The notes under the pieces: generated by a model | The model's database searches: none | What the model was told of the DNA's origin: nothing | Seen by the model: the letters and a program-made list of their open reading frames with translations, nothing else | Assembly (NCBI RefSeq): GCF_017874715.1 | Contig: NZ_JAGGLR010000037.1 | Span: 19,799-83,798 of the forward strand | Source: Streptomyces iranensis | GTDB lineage: Bacteria; Actinomycetota; Actinomycetes; Streptomycetales; Streptomycetaceae | Length of the DNA stretch: 64,000 nt | Direction: 5' to 3' | Program-made: the position numbers and the translations under genes | In this document: piece by piece, positions 19,871 to 28,403 of the stretch | How positions within the stretch are numbered: position 1 is the stretch's first letter | How the letters are laid out: each line of letters opens with the position of its first letter

Positions 19871-21118
19871 TCAGTCGAAGAGGGAGAGGTCGATGGATTT
19901 CGCCAGGGCCTCGTAGCCTGCGTCGTTGCCGTGGAGGCAGTCGCCCATGTGCAGGTCGCTGCGGATGCGGGTGGGGTCGGCGGGGTCGCGCCAGACGGCG
20001 TCGAAGTCGAGTATGCCGTCGAAGGCACCGCTCGTGCGGATCCAGGAGTTGACCTGCTCGCGCGCCTTGTCGCCCTCGGGTGAGTACATGTCCGTGCCGC
20101 CGTAGGGAGCGATGGTCGCGGCGTAGGCCTTCGCGCCGTGGGCGCGGGCTCGGGCCGCCAGCTGGAGGTGGGCCGCGATGATGTCGTCCACGGTGACGGG
20201 GGCGCCGGGGAACATCGCGAGGAATCCGGCGGTCTCCTCGGTGTGTGGGGCGAAGGAGAAGACGAGGTCGTTGCCCACTGCGATCACTACGTGGCCGAGG
20301 CCCGGCGTGGCGAGGATGTCGCGGTCGAAGCGGGCGAGGGCGGCGGTGCCGATGCCGTCGGCGAGCATGCGGTTGCCGCCGATGCCCTGGTTGACCACGC
20401 AGAGCGGCTGTCCGCCGCGGGCGGAAAGGCGCTCTGCGAGCAGGTCGGTCCAGCGCCGGTCCGCACCGGGAGTGGAGCCGATTCCATCAACGCGGGAGTC
20501 ACCGATGACGGCGATGGCCTTCGTCGGTGTGTCCGGCAGCACTTCCACTGCCGTGATCAGCGCTTGCGCCGGCAAGGGGGCCGCGTTCGTGGGCACGGAC
20601 GCGAGTGCGGTCGCGTCACCGGGGATGATCCAGCCGAGCGCATGGAAGGTCCCGTGGCAGGTGCAGGTGTCGACTCGCTCAGGCAGGTAGAGGCTGATCG
20701 TCAGCCGCGACAGCGCGGGGGTCGGCAGATCGATGGGGTCGCTGAGGATCGGCGCGCCCGTCGGCACGGTGGTGGTCAGCTTGCCGCTGAAGGTCACCGC
20801 TTGACCGCTTCCCTCCTGGACCCCGTGGACCCCGCCGTCGGAGTCCGCGATGGCGACACGGGCGGCGCCGACGGTCAGTGGTGCGGTTCCGTACTCGTTG
20901 CTGATGCGGATGCGGATGCGGCGTCCGCCGCCGCTGACGCGGACGACCTGGCGCAGCGTCGCGTTCTCGAAGGGCTCGATGAGGGTGACGGAGTTGTCCG
21001 GTGCCTGCGGCGAGGTGCCCCAGGTGCGAACCCATTCGAACGCGTCCGCGTCCGACTCCTCGGAGTTGTGGGGGGAGTTGTGGGGGGAGTTGTAGGGGGA
21101 GTTGATGGGGGCGGTCAT
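19871..21118 (-). CDS. SGNH/GDSL-family hydrolase
   Basis: About 415 residues. Predicted serine esterase/lipase-type hydrolase of the SGNH superfamily, substrate unknown. The catalytic blocks are visible: GDSRVDG (nucleophile Ser in GDS), GIGGNRM (oxyanion Gly), VGNDL (block III Asn) and the C-terminal DCLHGNDAGY (Asp-x-x-His). The start was chosen at the ATG complementary to 21116-21118, because GGAGGA lies about 8 nt upstream; the open frame continues to 21556 but there overlaps the monooxygenase gene in another frame. The N-terminus is a low-complexity Asn-Ser-Pro-Tyr/His repeat. Many relatives of this family are secreted, yet no signal peptide is seen here. It lies 181 nt downstream of the monooxygenase on the same strand and could be co-transcribed. 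Confidence 0.88.
   Translation of the reverse strand: MTAPINSPYNSPHNSPHNSEESDADAFEWVRTWGTSPQAPDNSVTLIEPFENATLRQVVRVSGGGRRIRIRISNEYGTAPLTVGAARVAIADSDGGVHGVQEGSGQAVTFSGKLTTTVPTGAPILSDPIDLPTPALSRLTISLYLPERVDTCTCHGTFHALGWIIPGDATALASVPTNAAPLPAQALITAVEVLPDTPTKAIAVIGDSRVDGIGSTPGADRRWTDLLAERLSARGGQPLCVVNQGIGGNRMLADGIGTAALARFDRDILATPGLGHVVIAVGNDLVFSFAPHTEETAGFLAMFPGAPVTVDDIIAAHLQLAARARAHGAKAYAATIAPYGGTDMYSPEGDKAREQVNSWIRTSGAFDGILDFDAVWRDPADPTRIRSDLHMGDCLHGNDAGYEALAKSIDLSLFD
21062..21105 (-). repeat. 12-bp tandem repeat at the 5' end of the SGNH hydrolase gene
   Basis: Units of GGAGTTGTGGGG (plus-strand sense) occur about three and a half times, one with an A in place of a G. In the coding sense they encode repeated NSP(H/Y)N, giving an N-terminal NSPYNSPHNSPHNSEE-like tail. 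The unit length keeps frame, so copy number could vary without disrupting the protein. Confidence 0.8.
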
Positions 21119-21299
21119 GGTCGTTGTCCTCCGGTTGTCGGTATCGCGGCCGGTGCTCAGGGCGGCGGTGCTCTTTCGAGTTCGGCTGTCGGCGCTGGCA
21201 GCGGCGGCCAGTGCGAGATTCGCGACGCCGAAGCTGTCGAGCGACTGGGCTGGGGCCTCGTGGCCAGGAGCCCGGTCACCATCAGAACGACGTAGGCGG

Positions 21300-22862
21300 T
21301 CAGGAACCGGCCCGTTGGCCGGGAGCCGGGCAGTCGCTCTGGTTCTCCGGGGTGCCGAACCACTGGGCGGCGGCCTGTTCGAACGCGTCGCGATCGGGGG
21401 TGTGCTCACTCGCCCAGGCCACGACGCCGTCAGGACGGATGAGCAGGGCAGCAAAGCCGAGGTCGTTGCGTACCGGACCGGCTGTGTACCGGATCCGGCC
21501 CTCCCACCCCTTGGCCGCGGCCTGGAGCGCGCGGTCGGTGCTGAAATCGAGCGCAACGCCCTGGCCCTGGTGCAGCAGGTGGCTGAGGTGGGTGCCGTCC
21601 TCGAAGCGGAAGTCCGGGGCGGTCCGGCCGATGAGCGGCTGTTCGCTGCCCAGGGCGTAGCGGTTGAACAGGCCCGATGTCTTGCGGTAGACGTGGGTGG
21701 TTCCGTCGGGGGTGCTCATCAGATCGCGGATCAGCCGGCGCAGCGCGGGGGCGTTGGGGCCCGGCTTCATGGTCGCTACCTGGGCGCGTGACCATTCGAG
21801 CACCGAGGCGCCGACGGGGTGGCGCTCGCCGGTGTAGGTGTCGAGCAGGCCGTCGGGCGCGGAGCCGTGCACGGTGGCGGCGAGCTTCCAGCCGAGGTTG
21901 ACCGCGTCGCCGATGCCGAGGTTGAGTCCCTGGCCGCCCAGTGGGGAATGGATGTGCGCGGCGTCGCCGGCGAGCAGGACGCGGCCCTTGCGGTAGGTGG
22001 TCGCCTGCATCGCGCGGTCGGTGAAGCTGGAGGCGAGGTGGACCTCGTTCAGCGTCACGTCGGTGCCGGAGACGCGGCGCAGGACCGTCTGGAGGTGGTC
22101 GCGGGTCAGCGGCTGCGAGCGGTCGAAGGTGCCGCCGTCGAAGTCCGTCATGCCCAGGTGCCCTTCGAGGGGCGTGCGCAGGTACATGCCGGTCGGCGTC
22201 AGGTTGAACCCGAGGGGCAGTTGGTCCGGGTCGGCGAAGGTGACCTTGGCGGCATAGCCGGTGAACAGCGGCTCGGTGCCGACGAAGTCGAAGCCCGTGA
22301 GCTCGCGTACCGCGCTGCGCCCGCCGTCACATCCCACCAGCCAGGGCGCCCGGTACGCGCGCCCGCCCGCGGTCACGACCACGGTCGCGTCGTCCTGTGT
22401 CACGGCCGTGACGGGAGCGCCCCGGACGATCTCCACACCGAGCGCGGCGGCCCGCTCGGACAGCACCTCCCCGACTGCTTCCAGGCTCGTCATAAAGCCC
22501 TCCATCGCCGGGCTGGGCAGCCGGAACGGGAGGGCGGGTGCCTCGATGTTCGCCGCGTCGAGCGTCATGCCCGCGAAATGGCTGAGGTCACGGGGAGCGG
22601 GCGCCTCGATCGCTTCGGGGTCCGCGCCGACCTTCTCCGCGTCGATGCCGGAAGCCTTCGCCACCGCTTCGAGTAGCCCGCGGCGGTAGAACGTCTCAGC
22701 CGAACCGGCGTTCAGGCCCCGTATCCCGAGCGGGAGCGCCGTCAACGGCGAGCTCGGCTCCCGGTCCCGCTCGAGTACCAGGACCGAACAGCCGGACAGG
22801 GCAAGCTCACCGGCGAGGAACAGGCCGACCGGACCGGCCCCCGCGATCAGTACGTCAGGCAT
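21300..22862 (-). CDS. Class A FAD-dependent aromatic monooxygenase
   Basis: 520 residues. Predicted flavoprotein hydroxylase using NAD(P)H and O2, of the type found in polyketide tailoring and rifampicin inactivation. Motifs: N-terminal FAD Rossmann GAGPVGLFLAGELALSG, the DG motif GCDGGRSAVREL, and the GD motif LLAGDAAHIHSPLGGQGLN. A thioredoxin-like C-terminal extension (about residues 420-510) is typical of the PgaE/RdmE/Rox branch. Start: the ATG complementary to 22860-22862 with GGAAGGGA upstream; an in-frame start at 22889 would leave no ribosome site. The TetR gene lies 54 nt upstream on the same strand, so the pair probably forms a regulator-enzyme operon, either resistance/detoxification or tailoring. 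Its proximity to the PKS makes a role in that pathway possible but unproven. Confidence 0.9.
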   Translation of the reverse strand: MPDVLIAGAGPVGLFLAGELALSGCSVLVLERDREPSSPLTALPLGIRGLNAGSAETFYRRGLLEAVAKASGIDAEKVGADPEAIEAPAPRDLSHFAGMTLDAANIEAPALPFRLPSPAMEGFMTSLEAVGEVLSERAAALGVEIVRGAPVTAVTQDDATVVVTAGGRAYRAPWLVGCDGGRSAVRELTGFDFVGTEPLFTGYAAKVTFADPDQLPLGFNLTPTGMYLRTPLEGHLGMTDFDGGTFDRSQPLTRDHLQTVLRRVSGTDVTLNEVHLASSFTDRAMQATTYRKGRVLLAGDAAHIHSPLGGQGLNLGIGDAVNLGWKLAATVHGSAPDGLLDTYTGERHPVGASVLEWSRAQVATMKPGPNAPALRRLIRDLMSTPDGTTHVYRKTSGLFNRYALGSEQPLIGRTAPDFRFEDGTHLSHLLHQGQGVALDFSTDRALQAAAKGWEGRIRYTAGPVRNDLGFAALLIRPDGVVAWASEHTPDRDAFEQAAAQWFGTPENQSDCPAPGQRAGS

Positions 22863-22916
22863 GAGAGATTTCCCTTCCAGGACGGTCAATTGGCGAACCC
22901 GACCGGTTTCGGCGGG

Positions 22917-23615
22917 TCAGCGGAGATGGGTGAGGCCGTCGAGGACGATGGCGATGCCGGTAAGGAACTGCTCGCGGTCGTCGTGCTCGCTTACCTGGCC
23001 GACGATGGCGTGCATGAACGGGTAGTCGTCGGGGTCGAGCCCCTGCCACGCCGCCGCCGCTGCGCCCAGGAACTCGTCGCGGTCCGCGTCGGCCCTGACG
23101 CCTGAGGTGTCCCCGTCGATGTGGGCGTTCTGGCTGACCGCACCGAGGATGTAGTGCACCAGCGCCGAGGTCGCGTCGAACCAGGAGGCTTGCGGCACCC
23201 CCAGGGCGCCCACCTGCCTGCCGATCCGCTCGAAGATCCCCACCGTGACCGGGCCGACCGGATTGCGGATGATCTGGAGGGTCAGCCGTGTGGCGAGCCA
23301 CTGGTGTTCGGCGATCGCGTCGAACAGGGCCAGCGCGACGACGCGGATCTCATCCTCGGGCGTGGCCGCACCCCGGGCAGGCTTGGTGGCCAATGCGGCG
23401 GTGATGACGGTTTCCGTCGCCGTATCCAGCAGTTCGTCCCGGTTGCCGACGTGGTAGTAGATCGCCCCGGAGCCAGTGGCCAGGCGCTCAGTCATCGCCC
23501 GGACGGTCAGCGCGCCCTCGCCGCCGGTATCCAGCAACTCGACGGCGGTATCGATGATCTGCTCCCGGGAGAGCACCTGGTTGCGCCGCTGCGTTCGGCG
23601 CGCTCGTGTTGCCAT
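22917..23615 (-). CDS. TetR-family transcriptional regulator
   Basis: 232 residues from the ATG at 23615. The N-terminal helix-turn-helix is recognisable (AVELLDTGGEGALTVRAMT...SGAIYYHVGNRDELLD), followed by an all-helical ligand-binding domain. An in-frame ATG six codons upstream (23633) is possible; neither start has a good Shine-Dalgarno, so a leaderless transcript is plausible. Palindromes immediately upstream (23644-23674) are the likely operator, implying autoregulation and control of the downstream monooxygenase. Confidence 0.9.
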   Translation of the reverse strand: MATRARRTQRRNQVLSREQIIDTAVELLDTGGEGALTVRAMTERLATGSGAIYYHVGNRDELLDTATETVITAALATKPARGAATPEDEIRVVALALFDAIAEHQWLATRLTLQIIRNPVGPVTVGIFERIGRQVGALGVPQASWFDATSALVHYILGAVSQNAHIDGDTSGVRADADRDEFLGAAAAAWQGLDPDDYPFMHAIVGQVSEHDDREQFLTGIAIVLDGLTHLR

Positions 23616-23633
23616 GTTTCGATGGTGCCACAT

Positions 23634-23677
23634 TTGGAGTGTCGCACCAACTTGGTGCGCCGATCCAACTTGGAGTA
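23634..23677 (-). promoter_or_regulatory. Tandem palindromic operator upstream of the TetR-monooxygenase operon
   Basis: Two adjacent palindromes: GCACCAACTTGGTGC at 23644-23658 (15 nt with a central C) and TCCAACTTGGA at 23664-23674. They share the core CCAACTTGG. A TTGGAGT half-site occurs at 23634-23640 and again at 23671-23677. The position directly before the TetR start is typical of TetR autoregulatory operators. Confidence 0.65.
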
Positions 23678-23699
23678 TCGCTCTCTCGGGAACTGGGGC

Positions 23700-24890
23700 T
23701 CATGGGAAGCGCAGGGTGAGGATGAGTCCGCCCTCGGTGCCGGGTTGTGCCGTCAGCGTGGCGTGGTGGGCTTTGGCGATCGAGTAGGCGATGGACAGGC
23801 CCAGACCGTGGCCGGTGGTGGCGGTACGGTCCCCGTCCAGGCGGTGGAAGGGCTCGAACAGGTCGGGGAGCTGTTCCGGGGACACGTGGGGGCCCGTATT
23901 GGTCACCGTCACGGTGGGGGTGTCGAGCCGTATGTGGACGTGGCCGCCGGGGTGGTTGTACTGGATGGCATTGCGGATCAGGTTCGTGAGCAGGTGGCGC
24001 AGCAGGACCGGATCACCGGGAACGGCCAGCGGGGTGTCGGCGTCGAGGTCGATGCGCACGCCATTCTTCGTCGCCAGTGGGGTGAGGCCGGCGGACACGA
24101 GCCGGACGACGGCCGCGACGTCCATGGTCTCGGTCTTCTCCAGGCCGCGGTCGCTGCGCGCCAGCAGCAGGAGGCCGTTGATCAGCTGTTCGGCCTCGTG
24201 GTTGGCGGTGAGCAGATCCTCGCGGACCTCTGCGAGTCCCTCGGGGAGGGGGTCGGCGAGGCCGACCTGGAGGCTGGTGCGCTGGACTGTGAGAGGGGTC
24301 TTGAGCTCGTGGGAGGCGTTGGCGACGAAGCGGCGCTGGCTCTCGAAGGACTGCTCGAGCCTGTCGAGCATGGTGTCGAAGGTGTCGGCAAGGCGGTGGA
24401 GTTCGTCGTCCGGGCCGGTGAGCGCGAGACGCTGGTGGAGGCTCTGTTCGCTGATGCGGCGCGCGGTTTCGGTCATGGAGGCGACGGGCCGCAGGGCTCG
24501 GCCGGCGAGCCACCAGCCGAGCACTCCGGCGAGGAGCGCCATGGCGAGGAGGCCGACGGCGGACCAGAGCACCATCTGGCGCAGCGCGGTGTCCTGGACG
24601 GCTTGCACGGTCTGGTCGATCTTCTGGAACATGGCGACGTCGCCCGGGGCTCGCGGCGTGAGATGCGGCCGGGTGGGGTGCACGGGCTCCATGGGCTCCG
24701 CACGGCCGCTCGACACATTCCCGTACGTGACCGATAGCCCCTGGGCCTGCTGCTGCGTTCCGTGGCGGGCGAGTAGCACCACGAAGGCGAGCAGTGCGAT
24801 GCCGGCGATCAGAAAGAGGGCGGAGAAGGCCGCGGTCAGGCGGGCGCGGAAGGGCAGTCCGCTCAGCAGCGCCCATGGGTTCAGTCGCAC
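23700..24890 (-). CDS. Membrane sensor histidine kinase
   Basis: 396 residues, GTG start at 24890 overlapping the response-regulator stop by 10 nt. Layout: cytoplasmic N-terminus, TM1 about 18-42, an extracytoplasmic sensing loop about 43-104, TM2 about 105-130, HAMP, then a HisKA dimerisation domain with His194 in FVANASHELKTPLT, an N-box NLIRNAIQYN and a G-box TGHGLGLSI. It should phosphorylate the regulator encoded upstream. The divergent ABC exporter suggests that the pair senses the exporter's substrate or cell-envelope stress; this is inferred from context only. Confidence 0.93.
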   Translation of the reverse strand: MRLNPWALLSGLPFRARLTAAFSALFLIAGIALLAFVVLLARHGTQQQAQGLSVTYGNVSSGRAEPMEPVHPTRPHLTPRAPGDVAMFQKIDQTVQAVQDTALRQMVLWSAVGLLAMALLAGVLGWWLAGRALRPVASMTETARRISEQSLHQRLALTGPDDELHRLADTFDTMLDRLEQSFESQRRFVANASHELKTPLTVQRTSLQVGLADPLPEGLAEVREDLLTANHEAEQLINGLLLLARSDRGLEKTETMDVAAVVRLVSAGLTPLATKNGVRIDLDADTPLAVPGDPVLLRHLLTNLIRNAIQYNHPGGHVHIRLDTPTVTVTNTGPHVSPEQLPDLFEPFHRLDGDRTATTGHGLGLSIAYSIAKAHHATLTAQPGTEGGLILTLRFP

Positions 24891-25543
24891 AGCCGGTAAC
24901 CCTCCCCCTTGTCGGCGAGAATGAGGCCGGGGTCGCCGAGTTTGCCGCGCAGCCGACTGACGGTGGCGCGGACCGCGCTGGTGCGCGGGTCGAGGTGCTC
25001 GTCCCAGACGGTGCGGACGAGTTCGTCGTGCGACACCGGCGCGCCACCGGCCACAAGCAGCAGATGCAGGACCGCGAGCTCCTTCGGGGTCAGCTCCAGC
25101 GGGCGGCCGTCCACGGACACCTCGCGCCGCGTCTCGTCCAGGGTGATGCTCGCGAAGCGCAGCACGGTGGCGGGCGGCTTGGGCGCGCGACGGCTCAACA
25201 CCCGCACCCGGGCCACCAGTTCGGTGAAATCGAAGGGTTTCGCCAGGTAGTCGTCGGCGCCGAGGGCCGTGAGGCCGTAGATCCTGTCCGTGAGCTCGCC
25301 GGCCGCGGTCAGCATCAGGATCCGCGGAGGGTCCTGGAGTTCACGCAGCCGTCGGCACACCTCGTCGCCGCTCAGGACCGGCAGATCCCGGTCGAGGATC
25401 AGCACGTCGTAGGCGGTGAGCAGACACATCCGCTCGGCCTCGTCGCCGGCGGCCGCGACGTCGACGGCCATCGCCTGGCGGCGCAGGCCGGTAGCGATGG
25501 TGCGGGCGAGCACACGGTGGTCCTCGGCTACCAGAACTCTCAT
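24881..25543 (-). CDS. OmpR/PhoB-family response regulator
   Basis: 220 residues. Receiver domain with acidic pocket E7/D8, phosphoacceptor Asp51 (LILDRDLP), Thr79 and Lys102 (LAKPF), then a winged-helix DNA-binding domain (LTPKELAVLHLLLVAGG...VRATVSRLRGKLG...GEGYRL). Its ATG lies 166 nt from the divergent ABC-permease gene. A 19-bp-period direct repeat in that gap is the obvious candidate binding site. Translationally coupled to the downstream kinase. Confidence 0.94.
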   Translation of the reverse strand: MRVLVAEDHRVLARTIATGLRRQAMAVDVAAAGDEAERMCLLTAYDVLILDRDLPVLSGDEVCRRLRELQDPPRILMLTAAGELTDRIYGLTALGADDYLAKPFDFTELVARVRVLSRRAPKPPATVLRFASITLDETRREVSVDGRPLELTPKELAVLHLLLVAGGAPVSHDELVRTVWDEHLDPRTSAVRATVSRLRGKLGDPGLILADKGEGYRLCD

Positions 25544-25650
25544 GACCCCATCAAATCAAGATCACGATTGCAGCCGGATAAGGACGCGGCGGCCCGCGAA
25601 CCGGCCAGGGTCGTGCGGCGCCGGTCGCGGGGCACAGCGCAAGCAGGCCC

Positions 25651-25686
25651 TTATGCCGCTGTAACACGCTTATCCCGCTGCAAACA
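25651..25686 (+). promoter_or_regulatory. Direct repeat, candidate response-regulator box for the ABC exporter
   Basis: TTATGCCGCTGTAACAC (25651-25667) is repeated as TTATCCCGCTGCAAACA (25670-25686), a period of 19 bp, just upstream of the permease start at 25709. OmpR-type regulators bind direct repeats near promoters, and the divergently encoded regulator at 24881-25543 is the natural ligand. Function is inferred. Confidence 0.55.
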
Positions 25687-25708
25687 GCGAGCTGCTTCTG
25701 TCTTCAGC

Positions 25709-26983
25709 ATGAACTTCGTCAAGCGCGCCGGGATGAGCCTGGGTGCCAGAAAGTCCAAGAGCGCCGTGTTGCTGGCGATCTTCGTCGTCATCTGCACCCT
25801 GCTTCTCGGTGGCTTTCTGCTGCAGGCCGCCGCGGCCCGCCAGGAAGCCGGCGCGCAGCGCACCATCGGCGTCGACGCCACCGTCGAGAAGAAGGGCCTC
25901 ACCGCGGTCCTCGCGGACCGGCTCGGCGCCTCGGATCTGGTGTACCGCTACAACCCGGAGCTTCCGGTGCGGGCCGGGGCGCGTGGCTTCACGCCGCTGA
26001 CGTCGGATGCGCCGAAGCCGGGCGCTGCCGGTGCCGGGAAGAAGGAGCGGGGCCCGCTGGCCGTGGACGGCGTCCGTGACTCGGGCATGCTGCTGCCCTT
26101 CTCGTACGGCTCGACGAAGATCACGGCAGGGCGCGGCATCACCCCCGAGGACGCGGGCCGCAAGGTTGCGGTGATCGAGCGGCGCCTGGCCGACAAGAAC
26201 CACCTCAAGGTGGGCGACACGATCCATGTGCGGTCGGCGGACGACAGGGAAACCGTTCCGCTGAAGGTGGTCGGCGTCTTCCGGAACCCCACGCAGGATC
26301 CAATGCGGTGGACGGCACCGCACAAACTGCCCGGCAACGCGCTGTACGTGCCGATGAGCACGGCGCAGAAGCTCGGTGCCGGCACCGCGTCGGTCAGCGA
26401 GGCGGTGTACAAGATCGGCTCGCCGGAGCAGGCCGAGCGGCTGCACGCCGAGGCCGAGCATCTCCTGGGCAGGGACAGCCTCGACTTCCGCGTCAACGAC
26501 AAGGCGTACCAGGACCAGGTCCGCCCGATCCAGCGGGTCGGCACGTTCGCGGGACTGATCGTCTGGGTGATCGCCCTGGCCGGGACGCTGATCCTCGGCC
26601 TCATCGTGACGCTGCAGATCCGCGAGCGGCGCACCGAGCTCGGGGTGCTCCTCGCGATGGGCGAGAGGAAGTGGAAGCTCATCGGCCAGCACGCTGTGGA
26701 GGTGGCGGCCGTGGCCCTGCCGGCCATCGCGCTCGCCGCGCTGGCCGGTTCACTCGCCGGACAGTCCGCGGGAGACGCCCTCCTCGGCCGGCAGGACGAC
26801 AAGCAGGCCGCGGCGGCCGGTGCGCCCGATGCCGAGATCGCGCCGCCGACCGTACAAGTCGAGCCCGCCACCGTCGGCAAGGTCGCCGGCATCGGGCTCG
26901 GCATCTCCCTGGTCTCCACCGTCCTCCCGGGCATCGGAATCCTGCGCCTGCACCCCCGCTCCATCCTCACCGACACCGAATAG
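25709..26983 (+). CDS. ABC transporter permease, FtsX/MacB type (paralogue 1)
   Basis: 424 residues. N-terminal TM helix (AVLLAIFVVICTLLLGGFLL), a large extracytoplasmic MacB-like periplasmic-core domain, then three C-terminal TM helices with an FtsX signature (RRTELGVLLAMGERKWKLIGQ). The ATG at 25709 was chosen because the first ten residues, MNFVKRAGMS, match the next permease; the frame is open upstream but non-coding in character. The ribosome site is weak. It forms an exporter with the following permease and ATPase. Substrate unknown; peptide, lipid or envelope-stress agents are typical of this class. Confidence 0.9.
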   Translation: MNFVKRAGMSLGARKSKSAVLLAIFVVICTLLLGGFLLQAAAARQEAGAQRTIGVDATVEKKGLTAVLADRLGASDLVYRYNPELPVRAGARGFTPLTSDAPKPGAAGAGKKERGPLAVDGVRDSGMLLPFSYGSTKITAGRGITPEDAGRKVAVIERRLADKNHLKVGDTIHVRSADDRETVPLKVVGVFRNPTQDPMRWTAPHKLPGNALYVPMSTAQKLGAGTASVSEAVYKIGSPEQAERLHAEAEHLLGRDSLDFRVNDKAYQDQVRPIQRVGTFAGLIVWVIALAGTLILGLIVTLQIRERRTELGVLLAMGERKWKLIGQHAVEVAAVALPAIALAALAGSLAGQSAGDALLGRQDDKQAAAAGAPDAEIAPPTVQVEPATVGKVAGIGLGISLVSTVLPGIGILRLHPRSILTDTE

Positions 26984-27017
26984 CCGCTCACCGGCACGGA
27001 CTGAGAAAGCCGATCCC

Positions 27018-28397
27018 ATGAACTTCGTCAAACGCGCGGGATTCAGCCTGTGGTCCCGCAAGGGCCGCACCCTGATCACCCTCGCCACCTTCCTCGTCAT
27101 CTCCGTGATGGTGCTGGCCGGTGTCCTGATCAACGACGCCACGGCCCAGGCCGAGCAGGACGCCAAGCGCTCCGTCGGCGCCGAGGTCAACCTCGAGGCG
27201 GATTTGAGCCAGTTGGGCGGCGGGAGCGAGCTGAGGGCTCCGCGCATCGACACCGCGACTGTCGACAAGGCCGGGGCTCTGCCCCAGGTGCGGAAGTACA
27301 CCTACTCGATGTGGGACCGCGTCCTCCTCAAGGGCGGCGCCGAACTGGTCGACGGTGGGCCGAAGGACCCCATGGGCCCCGGCGGCACCGTGGGCATGGG
27401 CGTTCTCGACACCTCGCTGCTGCCGGACTTCCGCAGCGGCAAGTTCACGCTCCTGTCCGGTGAGCACCTCACCGCCGCCGACAAGGACAAGAAGCGAGTC
27501 CTGATCGAGGAACGGCTCGCCAAGAAGAACAAGCTCAATGTCGGCGACACGATCACCCTGACCGGCAACGACGAGAAGGCCACGGCCGACTTCACCGTAG
27601 CCGCCGTCTACCGCGACCCGAGCCCTGTCACCGAACCGGACGGCGAGTACGGCATTAGTCCGGCCAACATGCTGTACGGCACGGTGGGCGGCCTCTCCGC
27701 GCTCAGCTCCGAGCGGAACGGGCCGCTCGAGGCAGGCAGGGCGACCTTCCTCCTCCAGGACGCCGACATGCAGGGCGCGTTCAAGGACGAGGTCAAAAAG
27801 GTCGCGGGCTCGGCGCTCGACGGTTTCAAGCTGGATGCCAACGACAAGGCCATCCGGCAGATGACCGGCCCGCTCAAGTCCATCAGCACCACCGCCACCC
27901 TGGCCATGTGGCTGATGGCCCTCGCCGGCGCGGCCGTTCTGACCCTACTGGTCAACCTCGCCGTCAAGCAGCGCCGCAAGGAGTACGGCGTCCTGCTGGC
28001 CATGGGTGAGAAGAAGAGCAAGCTGATCGCCCAACAGGCCCTGGAGATCGTGGTCGTCGCCGCCCTCGCCATCGGCCTGAGCTCCCTGTTTGCCCCGCAG
28101 CTGACCCAGAGCGCCGGGCAGGCCCTGCTCGGCAAGGAAGCCACCAGCGCCCAGCACAAGATCGACTCCTGGCAGGACCCGCCGTCCGGCAGTACCGGCC
28201 TCGGTGAGGGCATCGACCCGAACGACAAGCCCGTCGAGGACGCCGACCCCATCGACAAGATCACCGTACGACTCGATCCGGCGGACCTCGCCACCCTCGG
28301 CGCCATCGGCCTCGGCATCGGCCTGCTCGCCACCGCCATCCCGGCCGGTGCCGTGCTGCGGCTGAACCCCCGCACCATCCTCACGAAGGGCAAGTGA
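27018..28397 (+). CDS. ABC transporter permease, FtsX/MacB type (paralogue 2)
   Basis: 459 residues, starting with MNFVKRAGFSL, almost the same N-terminus as its upstream neighbour 34 nt away, which points to tandem duplication. TM1 (LITLATFLVISVMVLAGVLI), an extracytoplasmic domain, then three TMs; the cytoplasmic coupling loop KQRRKEYGVLLAMGEKKSKL contacts the ATPase. Likely a heterodimeric permease pair. A GAGAAAG element precedes the ATG. Confidence 0.92.
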   Translation: MNFVKRAGFSLWSRKGRTLITLATFLVISVMVLAGVLINDATAQAEQDAKRSVGAEVNLEADLSQLGGGSELRAPRIDTATVDKAGALPQVRKYTYSMWDRVLLKGGAELVDGGPKDPMGPGGTVGMGVLDTSLLPDFRSGKFTLLSGEHLTAADKDKKRVLIEERLAKKNKLNVGDTITLTGNDEKATADFTVAAVYRDPSPVTEPDGEYGISPANMLYGTVGGLSALSSERNGPLEAGRATFLLQDADMQGAFKDEVKKVAGSALDGFKLDANDKAIRQMTGPLKSISTTATLAMWLMALAGAAVLTLLVNLAVKQRRKEYGVLLAMGEKKSKLIAQQALEIVVVAALAIGLSSLFAPQLTQSAGQALLGKEATSAQHKIDSWQDPPSGSTGLGEGIDPNDKPVEDADPIDKITVRLDPADLATLGAIGLGIGLLATAIPAGAVLRLNPRTILTKGK

Positions 28398-28403
28398 CCC
28401 GCC

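Noticed and set aside
21157..21363. Minus-strand frame with a hydrophobic stretch between the SGNH and monooxygenase genes
   Set aside because: Overlaps the end of the monooxygenase gene, lacks a ribosome site and ends in low-complexity sequence; at most a relic.
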